Source: a virus. Taken from it: DNA of 23,368 nucleotides. The notes under the pieces were generated by a model that saw nothing but the letters and a program-made list of their open reading frames with translations, was not told where the DNA came from and did no database searches. The stretch lies in the IMG/VR virus record IMGVR_UViG_3300047089_000063, positions 1-23,368 of that record. One strand, 5' to 3'. Below are positions 1 to 5,406 of this stretch, piece after piece; the first letter of the stretch is position 1, and each line of letters opens with the position of its first letter. Both the position numbers and the translations under genes were made by a program.

Positions 1-321
1 GGTCTGGCTAAGAAAATGGGCGTTGCCGGTGGCGCTGTCGCTCAGTGGGAGACCGGCGCCACCATGCCAACGATCGCGCGTCGCGCAGAACTCGCCAAGC
101 TCCTCAACATCCAGTTCCTCGAGCTTTTGCCTGAGGCTGAAGGGAAGCCAAGCGACGGGGTTATGGAACGTCAGCTCGCGACAGTTGTTCGGATAATGAC
201 TGAACTGCCCGAACACAATCGCGAAGCGTTTGTGGTAACGCTCGCGGGTTTCGCGGAGGCCCTGCGGGGCTCCGATCCAGACAGTCGCTCAGTTCGCACA
301 GTGAAGAAGAAGCGCGCCTGA
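1..321 (+). CDS. XRE-family phage repressor, 5' partial
   Basis: The reading frame is open from base 1 to a TGA at 319-321, so the true start lies left of the window; 106 residues are visible. The first 35 or so match the second half of a Cro/cI-type helix-turn-helix: GLAKKMGV, then GAVAQWETGATMPTI and a leucine-rich helix AELAKLL. The recognition helix would be around GAVAQWE. The C-terminal half (TVVRIMTELPEHNREAFVVTLAGFAEAL) is helical and could be a dimerisation segment; no LexA-type Ser/Lys autoprotease core is visible, so this looks like a short repressor. The ATG at 16-18 is unlikely to be the start because it would cut the HTH. It is followed by operator-like repeats and an early operon on the same strand, which suits a regulator of lysogeny or early transcription. 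HTH family call firm; role inferred. Confidence 0.85.
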   Translation, partial: GLAKKMGVAGGAVAQWETGATMPTIARRAELAKLLNIQFLELLPEAEGKPSDGVMERQLATVVRIMTELPEHNREAFVVTLAGFAEALRGSDPDSRSVRTVKKKRA

Positions 322-323
322 GT

Positions 324-342
324 GACTTGCTAAGTCTGACTT
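324..342. promoter_or_regulatory. Operator-like nested inverted repeats
   Basis: GACTTGCTAAGTCTGACTT contains three alternating half-sites: GACTT (324-328), AAGTC (332-336) and GACTT (338-342). They form two overlapping palindromes with spacers of 3 and 1 bases. The repeat begins three bases after the repressor stop codon. A related GCTTAGC lies at 407-413 in inverse orientation to the GCTAAG at 329-334. Such short symmetric half-sites beside an HTH repressor gene suggest a binding site, but no -35/-10 pair convinced me here. The repeats are seen; the operator function is inferred. Confidence 0.35.
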
Positions 343-355
343 TTCGCATCCGATA

Positions 356-369
356 GGCCGAAATCGGCC
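356..369 (+). terminator. Weak hairpin after repressor gene
   Basis: GGCCG (356-360), loop AAAT and CGGCC (365-369) form a perfect 5-bp GC stem. The nearest T-run is only TTTT around 379-382, ten bases on, so this is a poor Rho-independent terminator. It may simply be structured leader RNA between the repressor and the early genes. Confidence 0.2.
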
Positions 370-416
370 GCCCCGCCATTTTCCTGTAGACACATTGCTC
401 AGTTTGGCTTAGCGTC

Positions 417-437
417 CCTCCATCGAGTTTGTGGAGG
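417..437 (+). promoter_or_regulatory. RBS-sequestering hairpin before first early gene
   Basis: CCTCCA (417-422) pairs perfectly with TGGAGG (432-437) across a 9-base loop. The 3' arm is the Shine-Dalgarno GGAGG (433-437) that lies seven bases before the GTG at 445. Folding would hide the ribosome binding site of the first gene of the early operon. The stem is read directly from the sequence; translational control is an inference. Confidence 0.4.
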
Positions 438-444
438 TTGGTCG

Positions 445-915
445 GTGACGGCGTTCCGAGCATTTGTGGACAGCGGCATTTCTGCCGACGCTCCCTGCGG
501 TTTCTGTCGGCACGGCATGGACGCACTCAATCCGAGTGTAGCCCGCACGCCCCGGTTGACCAGCGATATTCGCGCCAGTCGTTCCGATCGGAACGAGCGT
601 ATTGGTGTGCCAAATATAACCGGCACTCTGCGCCAGCAGGCGCTGGACGGTGGCCAAGAAACTCTATGGCGAGTTTGCCAGACAAGACTGGAACGCAAAG
701 CCATGATCATTTACCCCTCATTCCGCGAACAGCAGTTGCAGCAAATGACACGCTGTATCAGCGAATATCGCGCCGCCAGCCCCGCCTTCCGCCCCTACTG
801 GCGCACCTTGGCCCGACACGACATCGCCCGGTTCCGCCGGGACTATTTGGTTCCAGAGCGCGCCGCCTTCGAGGCCGCTGTGCGTCGGCAGCAAGCCCGG
901 AGGGCAGCGGCGTGA
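445..915 (+). CDS. Hypothetical early phage protein
   Basis: I do not recognise this protein. The GTG start at 445 is chosen because a full GGAGG lies seven bases upstream and the frame stays open for 156 codons. The last 70 residues, from the in-frame ATG at 703 (MIIYPSFREQQLQQ), look like ordinary protein: helical, rich in Arg, Ala and aromatics (YWRTLARHDIARFRRDY). The first 86 residues are less convincing: arginine-rich, low in helical pattern, and overlying several inverted repeats including an 18-bp palindrome at 579-596. The real gene could therefore be 703-915 with 445-702 acting as leader DNA, though 703 lacks a strong ribosome binding site. The stop overlaps the next start as GTGA. 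First gene of the early operon; function unknown. Confidence 0.5.
   Translation: MTAFRAFVDSGISADAPCGFCRHGMDALNPSVARTPRLTSDIRASRSDRNERIGVPNITGTLRQQALDGGQETLWRVCQTRLERKAMIIYPSFREQQLQQMTRCISEYRAASPAFRPYWRTLARHDIARFRRDYLVPERAAFEAAVRRQQARRAAA
579..596. repeat. 18-bp perfect palindrome
   Basis: TCGTTCCGATCGGAACGA reads the same on both strands over its full 18 bases. It lies inside the doubtful N-terminal part of the 445-915 frame, downstream of the repressor. Symmetric sites of this length are typical of dimeric regulators, but no second copy was found by eye. Confidence 0.5.
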
Positions 916-1250
916 TCTCCAGGCAAACCGCCATGGATATCGCCCTGGCCTATCGTGAGGTGGAAACCGCCGAGCAGCTCCTCGAGGAAATCCAGGAGGC
1001 CATGAGCCGACATGTGATGCCGGACATCCGGGATGCGTTCGGACGGCCCGTCGGAGGCATGCAACTCGCCGTTCGATCCGGGAAAGACACGCAGCGGCTG
1101 TTCGACTTGCCGTGGTCATTGGCCAAGCCGGTGATCGAGGCACACATCGCGCTCCACAAGAGCCGAATTGCCGCGCTCAACGCAAAGGTCCTGTACGAAG
1201 CTGCGGATGACGGCGCAGTGGCTCCTGACGCTTGGAGGGCCGCGCCATGA
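912..1250 (+). CDS. Hypothetical early phage protein
   Basis: Starts at the GTG at 912, which overlaps the previous stop (GTGA) and has GGAGGG at 899-904 with seven-base spacing. The 112-residue product is acidic in its first half (TAEQLLEEIQEAM) and then has a likely compact segment FGRPVGGMQLAVRSGKDTQR and a long helix KSRIAALNAKVLYEA. No transmembrane segment, signal peptide or metal motif is visible. The frame continues open far upstream, but that part is a shadow of 445-915. Its stop overlaps the next ATG (ATGA at 1247-1250), so the three genes are probably translationally coupled. I do not recognise the family. Confidence 0.7.
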   Translation: MISRQTAMDIALAYREVETAEQLLEEIQEAMSRHVMPDIRDAFGRPVGGMQLAVRSGKDTQRLFDLPWSLAKPVIEAHIALHKSRIAALNAKVLYEAADDGAVAPDAWRAAP

Positions 1251-1543
1251 ACGCCTGCCCCGATCTGCTCGCGGCGCTGAAGCTGCGCATGCGCGATCTG
1301 GAACTCGACGCGGTGGAGGTGAAGGCGCGCATCAGCGAATTGGGCGAGATGATCACCATGCTGGAGCACCCGCAGCGCAAGCGCAGCCGCCCACAAGGAC
1401 CGCGGGCCGTGTTCACCCCCCGACGTGTCACCCCGTCCGACCCGCCGCTGCACGTCCCAGGCGCCGTCCACACTCCCCTCACGGTGACGACACAGCCGGA
1501 CGACGACGAGCTACCGTTCCAGTCAGACGCCCCCGGCGCGTAA
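1247..1543 (+). CDS. Hypothetical small coiled-coil protein
   Basis: The ATG at 1247 overlaps the upstream stop as ATGA, and a GGAGGG lies at 1232-1237, so I prefer it to the in-frame ATG at 1232. The product has 98 residues. Residues 6-42 (LLAALKLRMRDLELDAVEVKARISEL and on) are a heptad-like amphipathic helix. A basic patch RKRSRPQGPR follows, and then a long disordered tail rich in Pro and Thr ending in acidic DDDELPFQ. The layout resembles small phage DNA- or protein-binding accessory factors, but nothing specific can be assigned. Ends 15 bases before the next gene. Confidence 0.65.
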   Translation: MNACPDLLAALKLRMRDLELDAVEVKARISELGEMITMLEHPQRKRSRPQGPRAVFTPRRVTPSDPPLHVPGAVHTPLTVTTQPDDDELPFQSDAPGA

Positions 1544-1558
1544 CAGGGAGACCACACC

Positions 1559-1777
1559 ATGATCTCGCAGGATTACTTCTCCGCAGCCGATTGGTGTGCA
1601 GGTTTCGCCAAGCGCAATCAGGCGATGCCGCCCCGCGAAGCTGCCCACCTCGCACAGGTGCTTGCCGACCTCGCATCTCGCGTGCGCCAGATCGAGAACG
1701 TGCCGCTGCACCTCGATAGCCCTGAGGTGCGGCTGGGTTTCCACAAGCTCCGCAGGGAGCGCCACGATGCCGACTAA
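1559..1777 (+). CDS. Hypothetical small early protein
   Basis: The ATG at 1559 is preceded by AGGGAG about nine bases upstream, in the short gap after the previous stop. The 72-residue product begins MISQDYFSAADWCAGFAKRN and has a helical centre (AAHLAQVLADLASRVRQIENV). It is soluble-looking, with no metal or nucleotide motif. Its last 11 bases overlap the start of the next gene in another frame, which is usual in this operon. Function unknown. Confidence 0.65.
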   Translation: MISQDYFSAADWCAGFAKRNQAMPPREAAHLAQVLADLASRVRQIENVPLHLDSPEVRLGFHKLRRERHDAD

Positions 1778-1940
1778 GACCATCAGTAAGAAAACCCTCA
1801 GAGAAATCGCAGACCGCATTGAGGGGGTGATTGATCACGTCCCAGCCTGGGACGGGCTGCCATACTACGTCAGACGCTCCGCGGCCGTGAAAGCAACATA
1901 CGCACTCATCGAAGTCCTGGAGGCCAACGATGCCGAGTGA
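1767..1940 (+). CDS. Hypothetical small early protein
   Basis: The start is the ATG at 1767, preceded by AGGGAG (1754-1759). The longer upstream frame is a shadow of the 1559-1777 gene. The 57-residue product opens with a basic stretch (MPTKTISKKTLREIADRIEGVID), followed by HVPAWDGLPYYVRRSAAVKATYALIEVLE, probably two or three helices. It overlaps both neighbours by about 11 bases. The charge pattern would suit a small nucleic-acid-associated accessory protein, but I recognise no family. Confidence 0.6.
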   Translation: MPTKTISKKTLREIADRIEGVIDHVPAWDGLPYYVRRSAAVKATYALIEVLEANDAE

Positions 1941-2247
1941 CCAGCTACCGCCTGCTGATGAGCTGTTCGATGTTCGGGATAAGATCAAGCAACTCACATC
2001 CCGCGAACGCGAACTCAAAGCTATCGTGATAGCCGACCCTTCGACCCGCACGGGAAACCACTACTGCGTCGAGGTCAAAGACGTGGCCACGGCCCGTCTG
2101 GATGTGAAAGAGCTGCGCGCTATGCACCCCACGCTGGCCGAGGAGTTCACCCACACCGTGTTCGACAAGCGTGTTGAGCTGCGCGGCATCAACGAGGACG
2201 GTGAACTGGTGTCACTGCGCCGCAAACCCGAGAAGGCCACACAATGA
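1930..2247 (+). CDS. Hypothetical protein coupled to recT
   Basis: The ATG at 1930 has a GGAGG at 1919-1923 with ideal spacing. The product has 105 residues: a charged helix (VRDKIKQLTSRERELKAIVIAD), a segment STRTGNHYCVEVKDVATARLD with beta character, then KELRAMHPTLAEEFTHTVFDKRVELRG. Its stop overlaps the recT start (ATGA, 2244-2247), so the two are probably translated together. Co-translation suggests a recombination or replication accessory role, but this is context only. No catalytic motif is seen. Confidence 0.7.
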   Translation: MPSDQLPPADELFDVRDKIKQLTSRERELKAIVIADPSTRTGNHYCVEVKDVATARLDVKELRAMHPTLAEEFTHTVFDKRVELRGINEDGELVSLRRKPEKATQ

Positions 2248-3290
2248 ACGCCATTTCCACGATCGCGCAGCCGATGCCGTTGCAGGACATGCAGACACTC
2301 GCCGTCGCCATCGCCAAGAGCAACTTGTTCGGCATCAAGACGCCAGAGCAGGCGCTGGTCCTGATGGCGATTGCCCAAGCTGAAGGCCGCCACCCGGTCG
2401 AGGCCGCGCGGGACTACGACATCATCAACGGCAGGCCAGCCAAGAAGGCCGAGGCGATGCTGCGCGATTTCATCCTCGCTGGCGGCAAGGTGGCGTGGCA
2501 CGCGCTCACCGACGAACTGGCCGACGCCACGTTCACCCATCCGCAGACCGGCGAGGTGCGCATCGACTGGGACATGAAGCGTGCGATGACCGCCTTCGGT
2601 AAGAAGGACATGTACGCCAAATTCCCCAGGCAGATGTTGCGCAGCCGGGTGGTGTCAGAGGGCGTCCGCACGCTCTGGCCGCTGGCCACGTCGGGCATGT
2701 ACGTCCCGGAGGAGCAGGCCGACATTCCCGCCAAAGAGACGCCGCACACAGGCTCCACGATCGATGGGGAGCCGCCCGCCGACGCCCGCAAGGCGCTGAA
2801 CGACAGTATCCCGCTGAAGTCGGTAGCCGCCACCATGCCTCGCGGCGAGAGTGTCCAGGACACGACCGTCTATGATACCGCCGATGATCCAGCCGACGAC
2901 GGCGATGTCTGCCCGAAATGCCAGGGCACGGGCCGGTACAGGAACACCGACAAGCCGTGCTTCGCCTGCGACGGTACTGGCAACACAGCCAAGAAACCGG
3001 TCGTGACCGGCAAGGACACAGCGCCGGCGCCCGAACGCACGCGCGAGGCGTGGGTTATGTGGATCAACGGCCTGATCCAGGCATGTGATAAGCAGACCAG
3101 CCGCGAAGGCATCGAAGCGATCGCCGCGCGCCCGTCAGTGGAGAAGGCACTTGCCGCAGCGCCCCCATGGGCCAAAGACGAGATCGACGCCATCATTGGG
3201 GATTACATGGCCAAGCTACCGGCGTTGCCACCAGCCGACGACCTGGACGAGGTGGTGATCAAAGGCGAGGAGCACCTCGCGGCCGGCTGA
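2244..3290 (+). CDS. recT: RecT-type ssDNA annealing protein with zinc module
   Basis: The 348-residue product carries the RecT family pattern in residues 15-160: AIAKSNLFGIKTPEQAL, MAIAQAEGRHPVEAARDYDI, INGRPAKKAEAMLRDF, a Trp-containing strand region, and FPRQMLRSRVVSEGVRTLWP. RecT proteins anneal complementary single strands in phage recombination and repair. Two CxxCxGxG repeats follow, at residues 223-230 (CPKCQGTG) and 239-246 (CFACDGTG). Together they form a four-cysteine zinc-binding module like one half of the DnaJ central domain. The C-terminal 80 residues are a separate helical domain (REAWVMWINGLIQACDKQTS onward). Many RecT proteins lack the zinc insert. The start overlaps the upstream stop (ATGA). 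No partner exonuclease is visible in the window. RecT call strong; role of the zinc module unknown. Confidence 0.88.
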   Translation: MNAISTIAQPMPLQDMQTLAVAIAKSNLFGIKTPEQALVLMAIAQAEGRHPVEAARDYDIINGRPAKKAEAMLRDFILAGGKVAWHALTDELADATFTHPQTGEVRIDWDMKRAMTAFGKKDMYAKFPRQMLRSRVVSEGVRTLWPLATSGMYVPEEQADIPAKETPHTGSTIDGEPPADARKALNDSIPLKSVAATMPRGESVQDTTVYDTADDPADDGDVCPKCQGTGRYRNTDKPCFACDGTGNTAKKPVVTGKDTAPAPERTREAWVMWINGLIQACDKQTSREGIEAIAARPSVEKALAAAPPWAKDEIDAIIGDYMAKLPALPPADDLDEVVIKGEEHLAAG

Positions 3291-3322
3291 CGATATTCGG
3301 CGCACTACGCACGAGGTTGCAA

Positions 3323-3502
3323 ATGGCTGACCCGGTATCCAATACGACCGATGCCCTCCGTCACAAGCTGATCGCGGACCTGTTCGATTTGCCGGTCTGG
3401 GAACGCGGGCACGAGCGTGTCGTGTCGCCCCCGTGGCGCGCGCTGACGGTAGCCGAACGCGACCTGATTGCCGCCGCGCTGAAGCAATGGAAACCAACAT
3501 GA
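3323..3502 (+). CDS. Hypothetical small early protein
   Basis: The start is the ATG at 3323, with GAGG at 3313-3316; the longer upstream frame is a recT shadow. The 59-residue product reads MADPVSNTTDALRHKLIADL and then FDLPVWERGHERVVSPPWRALTVAERDLIAAALKQWK. It appears helical with an aromatic- and proline-rich centre. The codons for SNTT lie in a 14-base stretch that recurs exactly near the start of the gene at 3725. The stop overlaps the next ATG (ATGA at 3499-3502). Function unknown. Confidence 0.6.
   Translation: MADPVSNTTDALRHKLIADLFDLPVWERGHERVVSPPWRALTVAERDLIAAALKQWKPT
3338..3351 (+). repeat. 14-bp direct repeat, copy 1
   Basis: TCCAATACGACCGA here is identical to 3737-3750. Both copies lie just after a start codon and are read in the same frame, giving SNTTD and SNTTE. 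Another short repeat of the area, TACAATTCGG, occurs at 3679-3688 and 3931-3940. Confidence 0.6.
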
Positions 3503-3735
3503 GCCAGGACGAAACCACCGCAGCGGCCACCCCACAAGAATGGCTTCGAGGCCACGCTACCGGCATTGCTGATAGGGATGGCGAGGTCTCTCTGCTTAAT
3601 GCCACCATCCGCGAATTGACCGTGGAGATCGAACGGCTGCGCGCACGCGAGGCGCGCCTGCTTGACATCATCCGCTGCTACAATTCGGACGATGCTCTGT
3701 TCGATAACGAAAAGGTTGTAAGCGATGTCATCTGA
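3499..3735 (+). CDS. Small coiled-coil early protein
   Basis: The ATG at 3499 overlaps the previous stop (ATGA); the alternative METN start at 3487 is possible. The product has 78 residues. After a polar N-terminus (MSQDETTAAATPQEWLRGHA), residues 29-58 form a clear heptad helix (SLLNATIRELTVEIERLRAR and on), so it likely dimerises. The tail (CYNSDDALFDNEKVVSDVI) is acidic. No enzymatic motif is seen. It overlaps the next gene by 11 bases. Could be a small regulatory or scaffold-like early factor; I do not recognise the family. Confidence 0.62.
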   Translation: MSQDETTAAATPQEWLRGHATGIADRDGEVSLLNATIRELTVEIERLRAREARLLDIIRCYNSDDALFDNEKVVSDVI

Positions 3736-3922
3736 GTCCAATACGACCGAGGTCCGCGAATACACTCGCGAGGAAATGCGCGAGGCGTGCCGGAACAACT
3801 ACAATGCGGCGCTACTTGAGGCACGCCTTGCGGCGATAGAGTTGGCCAAGAGTGAGGAGCGCTCAGCGGCTACGGCTCTGCGACTGTTTGCTCACACTCT
3901 TTATGAGCTGGCACAACGCTGA
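3725..3922 (+). CDS. Hypothetical small early protein
   Basis: The ATG at 3725 lies inside the end of the preceding gene, with a modest AAAAGG upstream as ribosome binding site. The 65-residue product begins MSSESNTTEVREYTREEMRE and continues as one long amphipathic helix (ALLEARLAAIELAKSEERSAATALRLFAHTLYELAQ). It is rich in Glu, Arg and Ala, with no membrane segment. The N-terminal SNTT matches the 3323 gene at DNA level, which may mark a small local duplication. Function unknown. Confidence 0.58.
   Translation: MSSESNTTEVREYTREEMREACRNNYNAALLEARLAAIELAKSEERSAATALRLFAHTLYELAQR
3737..3750 (+). repeat. 14-bp direct repeat, copy 2
   Basis: An exact copy of 3338-3351 near the 5' end of the 3725-3922 gene. 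The flanks are not similar, so either a short duplicated start region or a small recombination scar could explain it. Confidence 0.6.
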
Positions 3923-4001
3923 GCCGCTGATACAATTCGGGCGGAAGCAGCCCTCGGAAGCCGCTCCCGCCCTGACCAATGCCGCAGAATGGAGCTACGA
4001 C

Positions 4002-4247
4002 ATGGACGACGAATTGAAGCAACACTTAGAGGCGATGGAAAGCCGCCTGATGGGCCGCATCAACGGCGTCATGGAGCGGCTGCTGGAGGTGCAGGGGAAC
4101 CTGCGCGATCTACGCTCGGAGCACAGCGTCACGCGCGACATGGTGCTGAAGCTGCCGGGCACCGTGCTGGGTGCGATCGAGGCGCCCCTGCTGAAGCGCA
4201 GCAGGACTGCCGAGGACCGGCTCGACAAGCTGGAGGGCGGGGCGTGA
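4002..4247 (+). CDS. Small coiled-coil early protein
   Basis: The start is the ATG at 4002, with GGAG (3991-3994) seven bases upstream; the longer frame to the left runs over another gene. The 81-residue product is strongly helical: DDELKQHLEAMESRLMGRIN, then GVMERLLEVQGNLRDLRSEHSVTRDMVLKLPG, ending KRSRTAEDRLDKLEGGA. The heptad pattern suggests a coiled-coil oligomer. The 79-base gap before it carries TACAAT at 3931-3936, which could serve as a -10 element with a poor -35 (CTGGCA, 3909-3914 region). That promoter reading is weak. Function unknown. Confidence 0.65.
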   Translation: MDDELKQHLEAMESRLMGRINGVMERLLEVQGNLRDLRSEHSVTRDMVLKLPGTVLGAIEAPLLKRSRTAEDRLDKLEGGA

Positions 4248-4333
4248 TGAGCGACCTGACCGAGGACGAACTCAAGCTGGCACTGATGAAGGCCGATCTG
4301 CTGTTGAAGACCCGACAGAGCAGATGGGCATGA
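4247..4333 (+). CDS. Short early ORF, 28 residues
   Basis: Starts at ATG 4247 immediately at the end of the previous stop, with GGAGGG at 4232-4237; an in-frame GTG at 4244 is an alternative. The product MSDLTEDELKLALMKADLLL plus KTRQSRWA is an amphipathic helix with a basic end. It fills the gap exactly and its stop overlaps the nuclease gene, which argues that it is translated. It could also be the remnant of a longer gene cut by insertion of the downstream nuclease gene. Confidence 0.45.
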   Translation: MSDLTEDELKLALMKADLLLKTRQSRWA

Positions 4334-4902
4334 GAGCGTCACCACGCCAGGCGGTTGAATCTAGCTGCCTATATTGCGGCGCCTTATTCAAGGCGAAGCG
4401 CAATAAAATTGAAAGAGGTTGGGGCAAATATTGCTCACTGGCATGCGGTGGTCGGGCGCACATCCGGCATGGCATGGGACGCCGGGCCGCCCAATCACGG
4501 ACATATAGGTCTTGGTGTCACATGCTGACCAGGTGCTCAGACCCAAAGTTCCACGCCTTTGCTCATTACGGTGGCCGCGGCATTTCAGTCGCGGTAGAAT
4601 GGCGGAAGTTCGAGAACTTTCTCGCTGACATGGGCGAGCGTCCTGCTGGGATGGAACTTGACCGCATCGACAATGACGGGAACTACGAACCGGGTAATTG
4701 CCGCTGGGCTACTCATGCCGAACATTCCACCAACAAGAGCACGACCCGGTGGGTTGTCCTGAATGGGGAAACAATGTGCTTCCTCGCTGCCGCCGCCAGA
4801 CTACGGGTGTCCGCCACAACGATGCAGAGTTGGCGTCGATCGAAGGGCATATCGCACCAGGCGACAGTTGATCACTATTCAGAGCAGAGGCGTTCGCAAT
4901 GA
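4324..4902 (+). CDS. HNH-type nuclease, possibly homing
   Basis: The 192-residue product has three parts. Residues 15-41 hold a zinc ribbon, CLYC and CSLAC. Residues 59-137 carry a core I associate with phage HNH-like proteins: RTYRSWCHMLTRC, YGGRGISV, a Trp at 93, DMGERP, then LDRIDNDGNYEPGNCRWAT and a later Asn. The DRIDNDGNY...NCRW block is the hallmark. Residues 141-175 (VVLNGETMCFLAAAARLRVS and on) look like a NUMOD-like helix-turn-helix that would bind DNA. The expected role is site-specific DNA cleavage, often as a free-standing mobile gene. The 5' third is visibly richer in A and T than its neighbours. An ATG at 4330 overlapping the previous stop (ATGA) is an equally good start. Not a terminase-associated HNH, since packaging genes are absent here. 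Confidence 0.72.
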   Translation: MGMRASPRQAVESSCLYCGALFKAKRNKIERGWGKYCSLACGGRAHIRHGMGRRAAQSRTYRSWCHMLTRCSDPKFHAFAHYGGRGISVAVEWRKFENFLADMGERPAGMELDRIDNDGNYEPGNCRWATHAEHSTNKSTTRWVVLNGETMCFLAAAARLRVSATTMQSWRRSKGISHQATVDHYSEQRRSQ

Positions 4903-5063
4903 CCTGCGGTGACCGATGGGAAGTGCCGCGTGCCTTAGCCATGATCCTGCTGGCCGCTGCCGCGATTTCAGCAGCCGGCGGCCTGTCCACCTGGCTGTGG
5001 CCCGCCAAGCCCCAGACGATCGTCGTGCAGTTCCAGCAGCCGCTCGCCGTTAAGGTGCAGTGA
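4899..5063 (+). CDS. Small single-pass membrane protein
   Basis: The ATG at 4899 overlaps the nuclease stop (ATGA). The 54-residue product has a short N-terminus (MTCGDRWEVPRA), one strong transmembrane segment (residues 12-33, ALAMILLAAAAISAAGGLST and on) and a tail PAKPQTIVVQFQQPLAVKVQ. The N-terminus has mixed charge, so orientation is uncertain. It precedes two more tiny membrane proteins, a grouping that would suit a holin, a spanin part or an exclusion factor, but no endolysin gene is nearby on this strand. Too small to have been caught by a usual length cut-off. Confidence 0.6.
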   Translation: MTCGDRWEVPRALAMILLAAAAISAAGGLSTWLWPAKPQTIVVQFQQPLAVKVQ

Positions 5064-5143
5064 TGCTGCTCTGCCACGCGCCGACGCTCATCGGGTTCCT
5101 GGTCATCTGGATAATCTTCACCGCCTTGGCGGCTTCCGACTAG
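5063..5143 (+). CDS. Tiny membrane protein, 26 residues
   Basis: Starts at the ATG at 5063 that shares its A with the preceding stop (TGATG), with AAGG upstream. The product MLLCHAPTLIGFLVIWIIFT plus ALAASD is almost entirely one transmembrane helix. The coupled start and hydrophobic content make it a plausible membrane peptide working with the 4899 protein. At this length chance cannot be excluded. Confidence 0.4.
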   Translation: MLLCHAPTLIGFLVIWIIFTALAASD

Positions 5144-5304
5144 CTCTTCGGCGCCAGCCGGTTGCGAGTGGCCTCGGATGCTAATCCAGCCGCCGCTAGT
5201 GATGGGACGGCCGCGAATGTGGTCGGCTCATGTGGGCCGTGTAATCGCCGGAAGCGGTCTAAAGACCCGATATTGTGGGCCAACGAGATAGGGAGGCTGT
5301 TTTG

Positions 5305-5406
5305 ATGAGAGAGCCAGAAGGGTGGCAGTTGATGACCTTCGCCATGTGCTGTGGAGTATTGGCATGGGTCGGCATCATTGTCGCGGTATTGAGTTTCCTA
5401 CGCTAA
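5305..5406 (+). CDS. Tiny membrane protein, 33 residues
   Basis: A strong GGGAGG (5291-5296) lies eight bases before the ATG at 5305. The product starts MREPEGWQLMTFAMCCGVLA and continues WVGIIVAVLSFLR, one transmembrane helix with charged ends. It is the last plus-strand gene, after a 161-base gap without other coding signs. Its TAA (5404-5406) overlaps the TAG of the convergent virion gene (5403-5405). The good ribosome binding site is the main support. A lysis or membrane-exclusion role is possible but unproven. Confidence 0.5.
   Translation: MREPEGWQLMTFAMCCGVLAWVGIIVAVLSFLR

Noticed and set aside
161-710. Minus-strand frames opposite the repressor and first early gene
   Set aside because: No ribosome binding site of note, rich in Arg and Ser, and opposite to a better plus-strand reading; taken as shadows.
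5144-5304. Possible RNA gene or attachment site in the 161-base gap
   Set aside because: Only a small GGTCT/AGACC hairpin with a very short loop is present; no tRNA fold or repeat partner.
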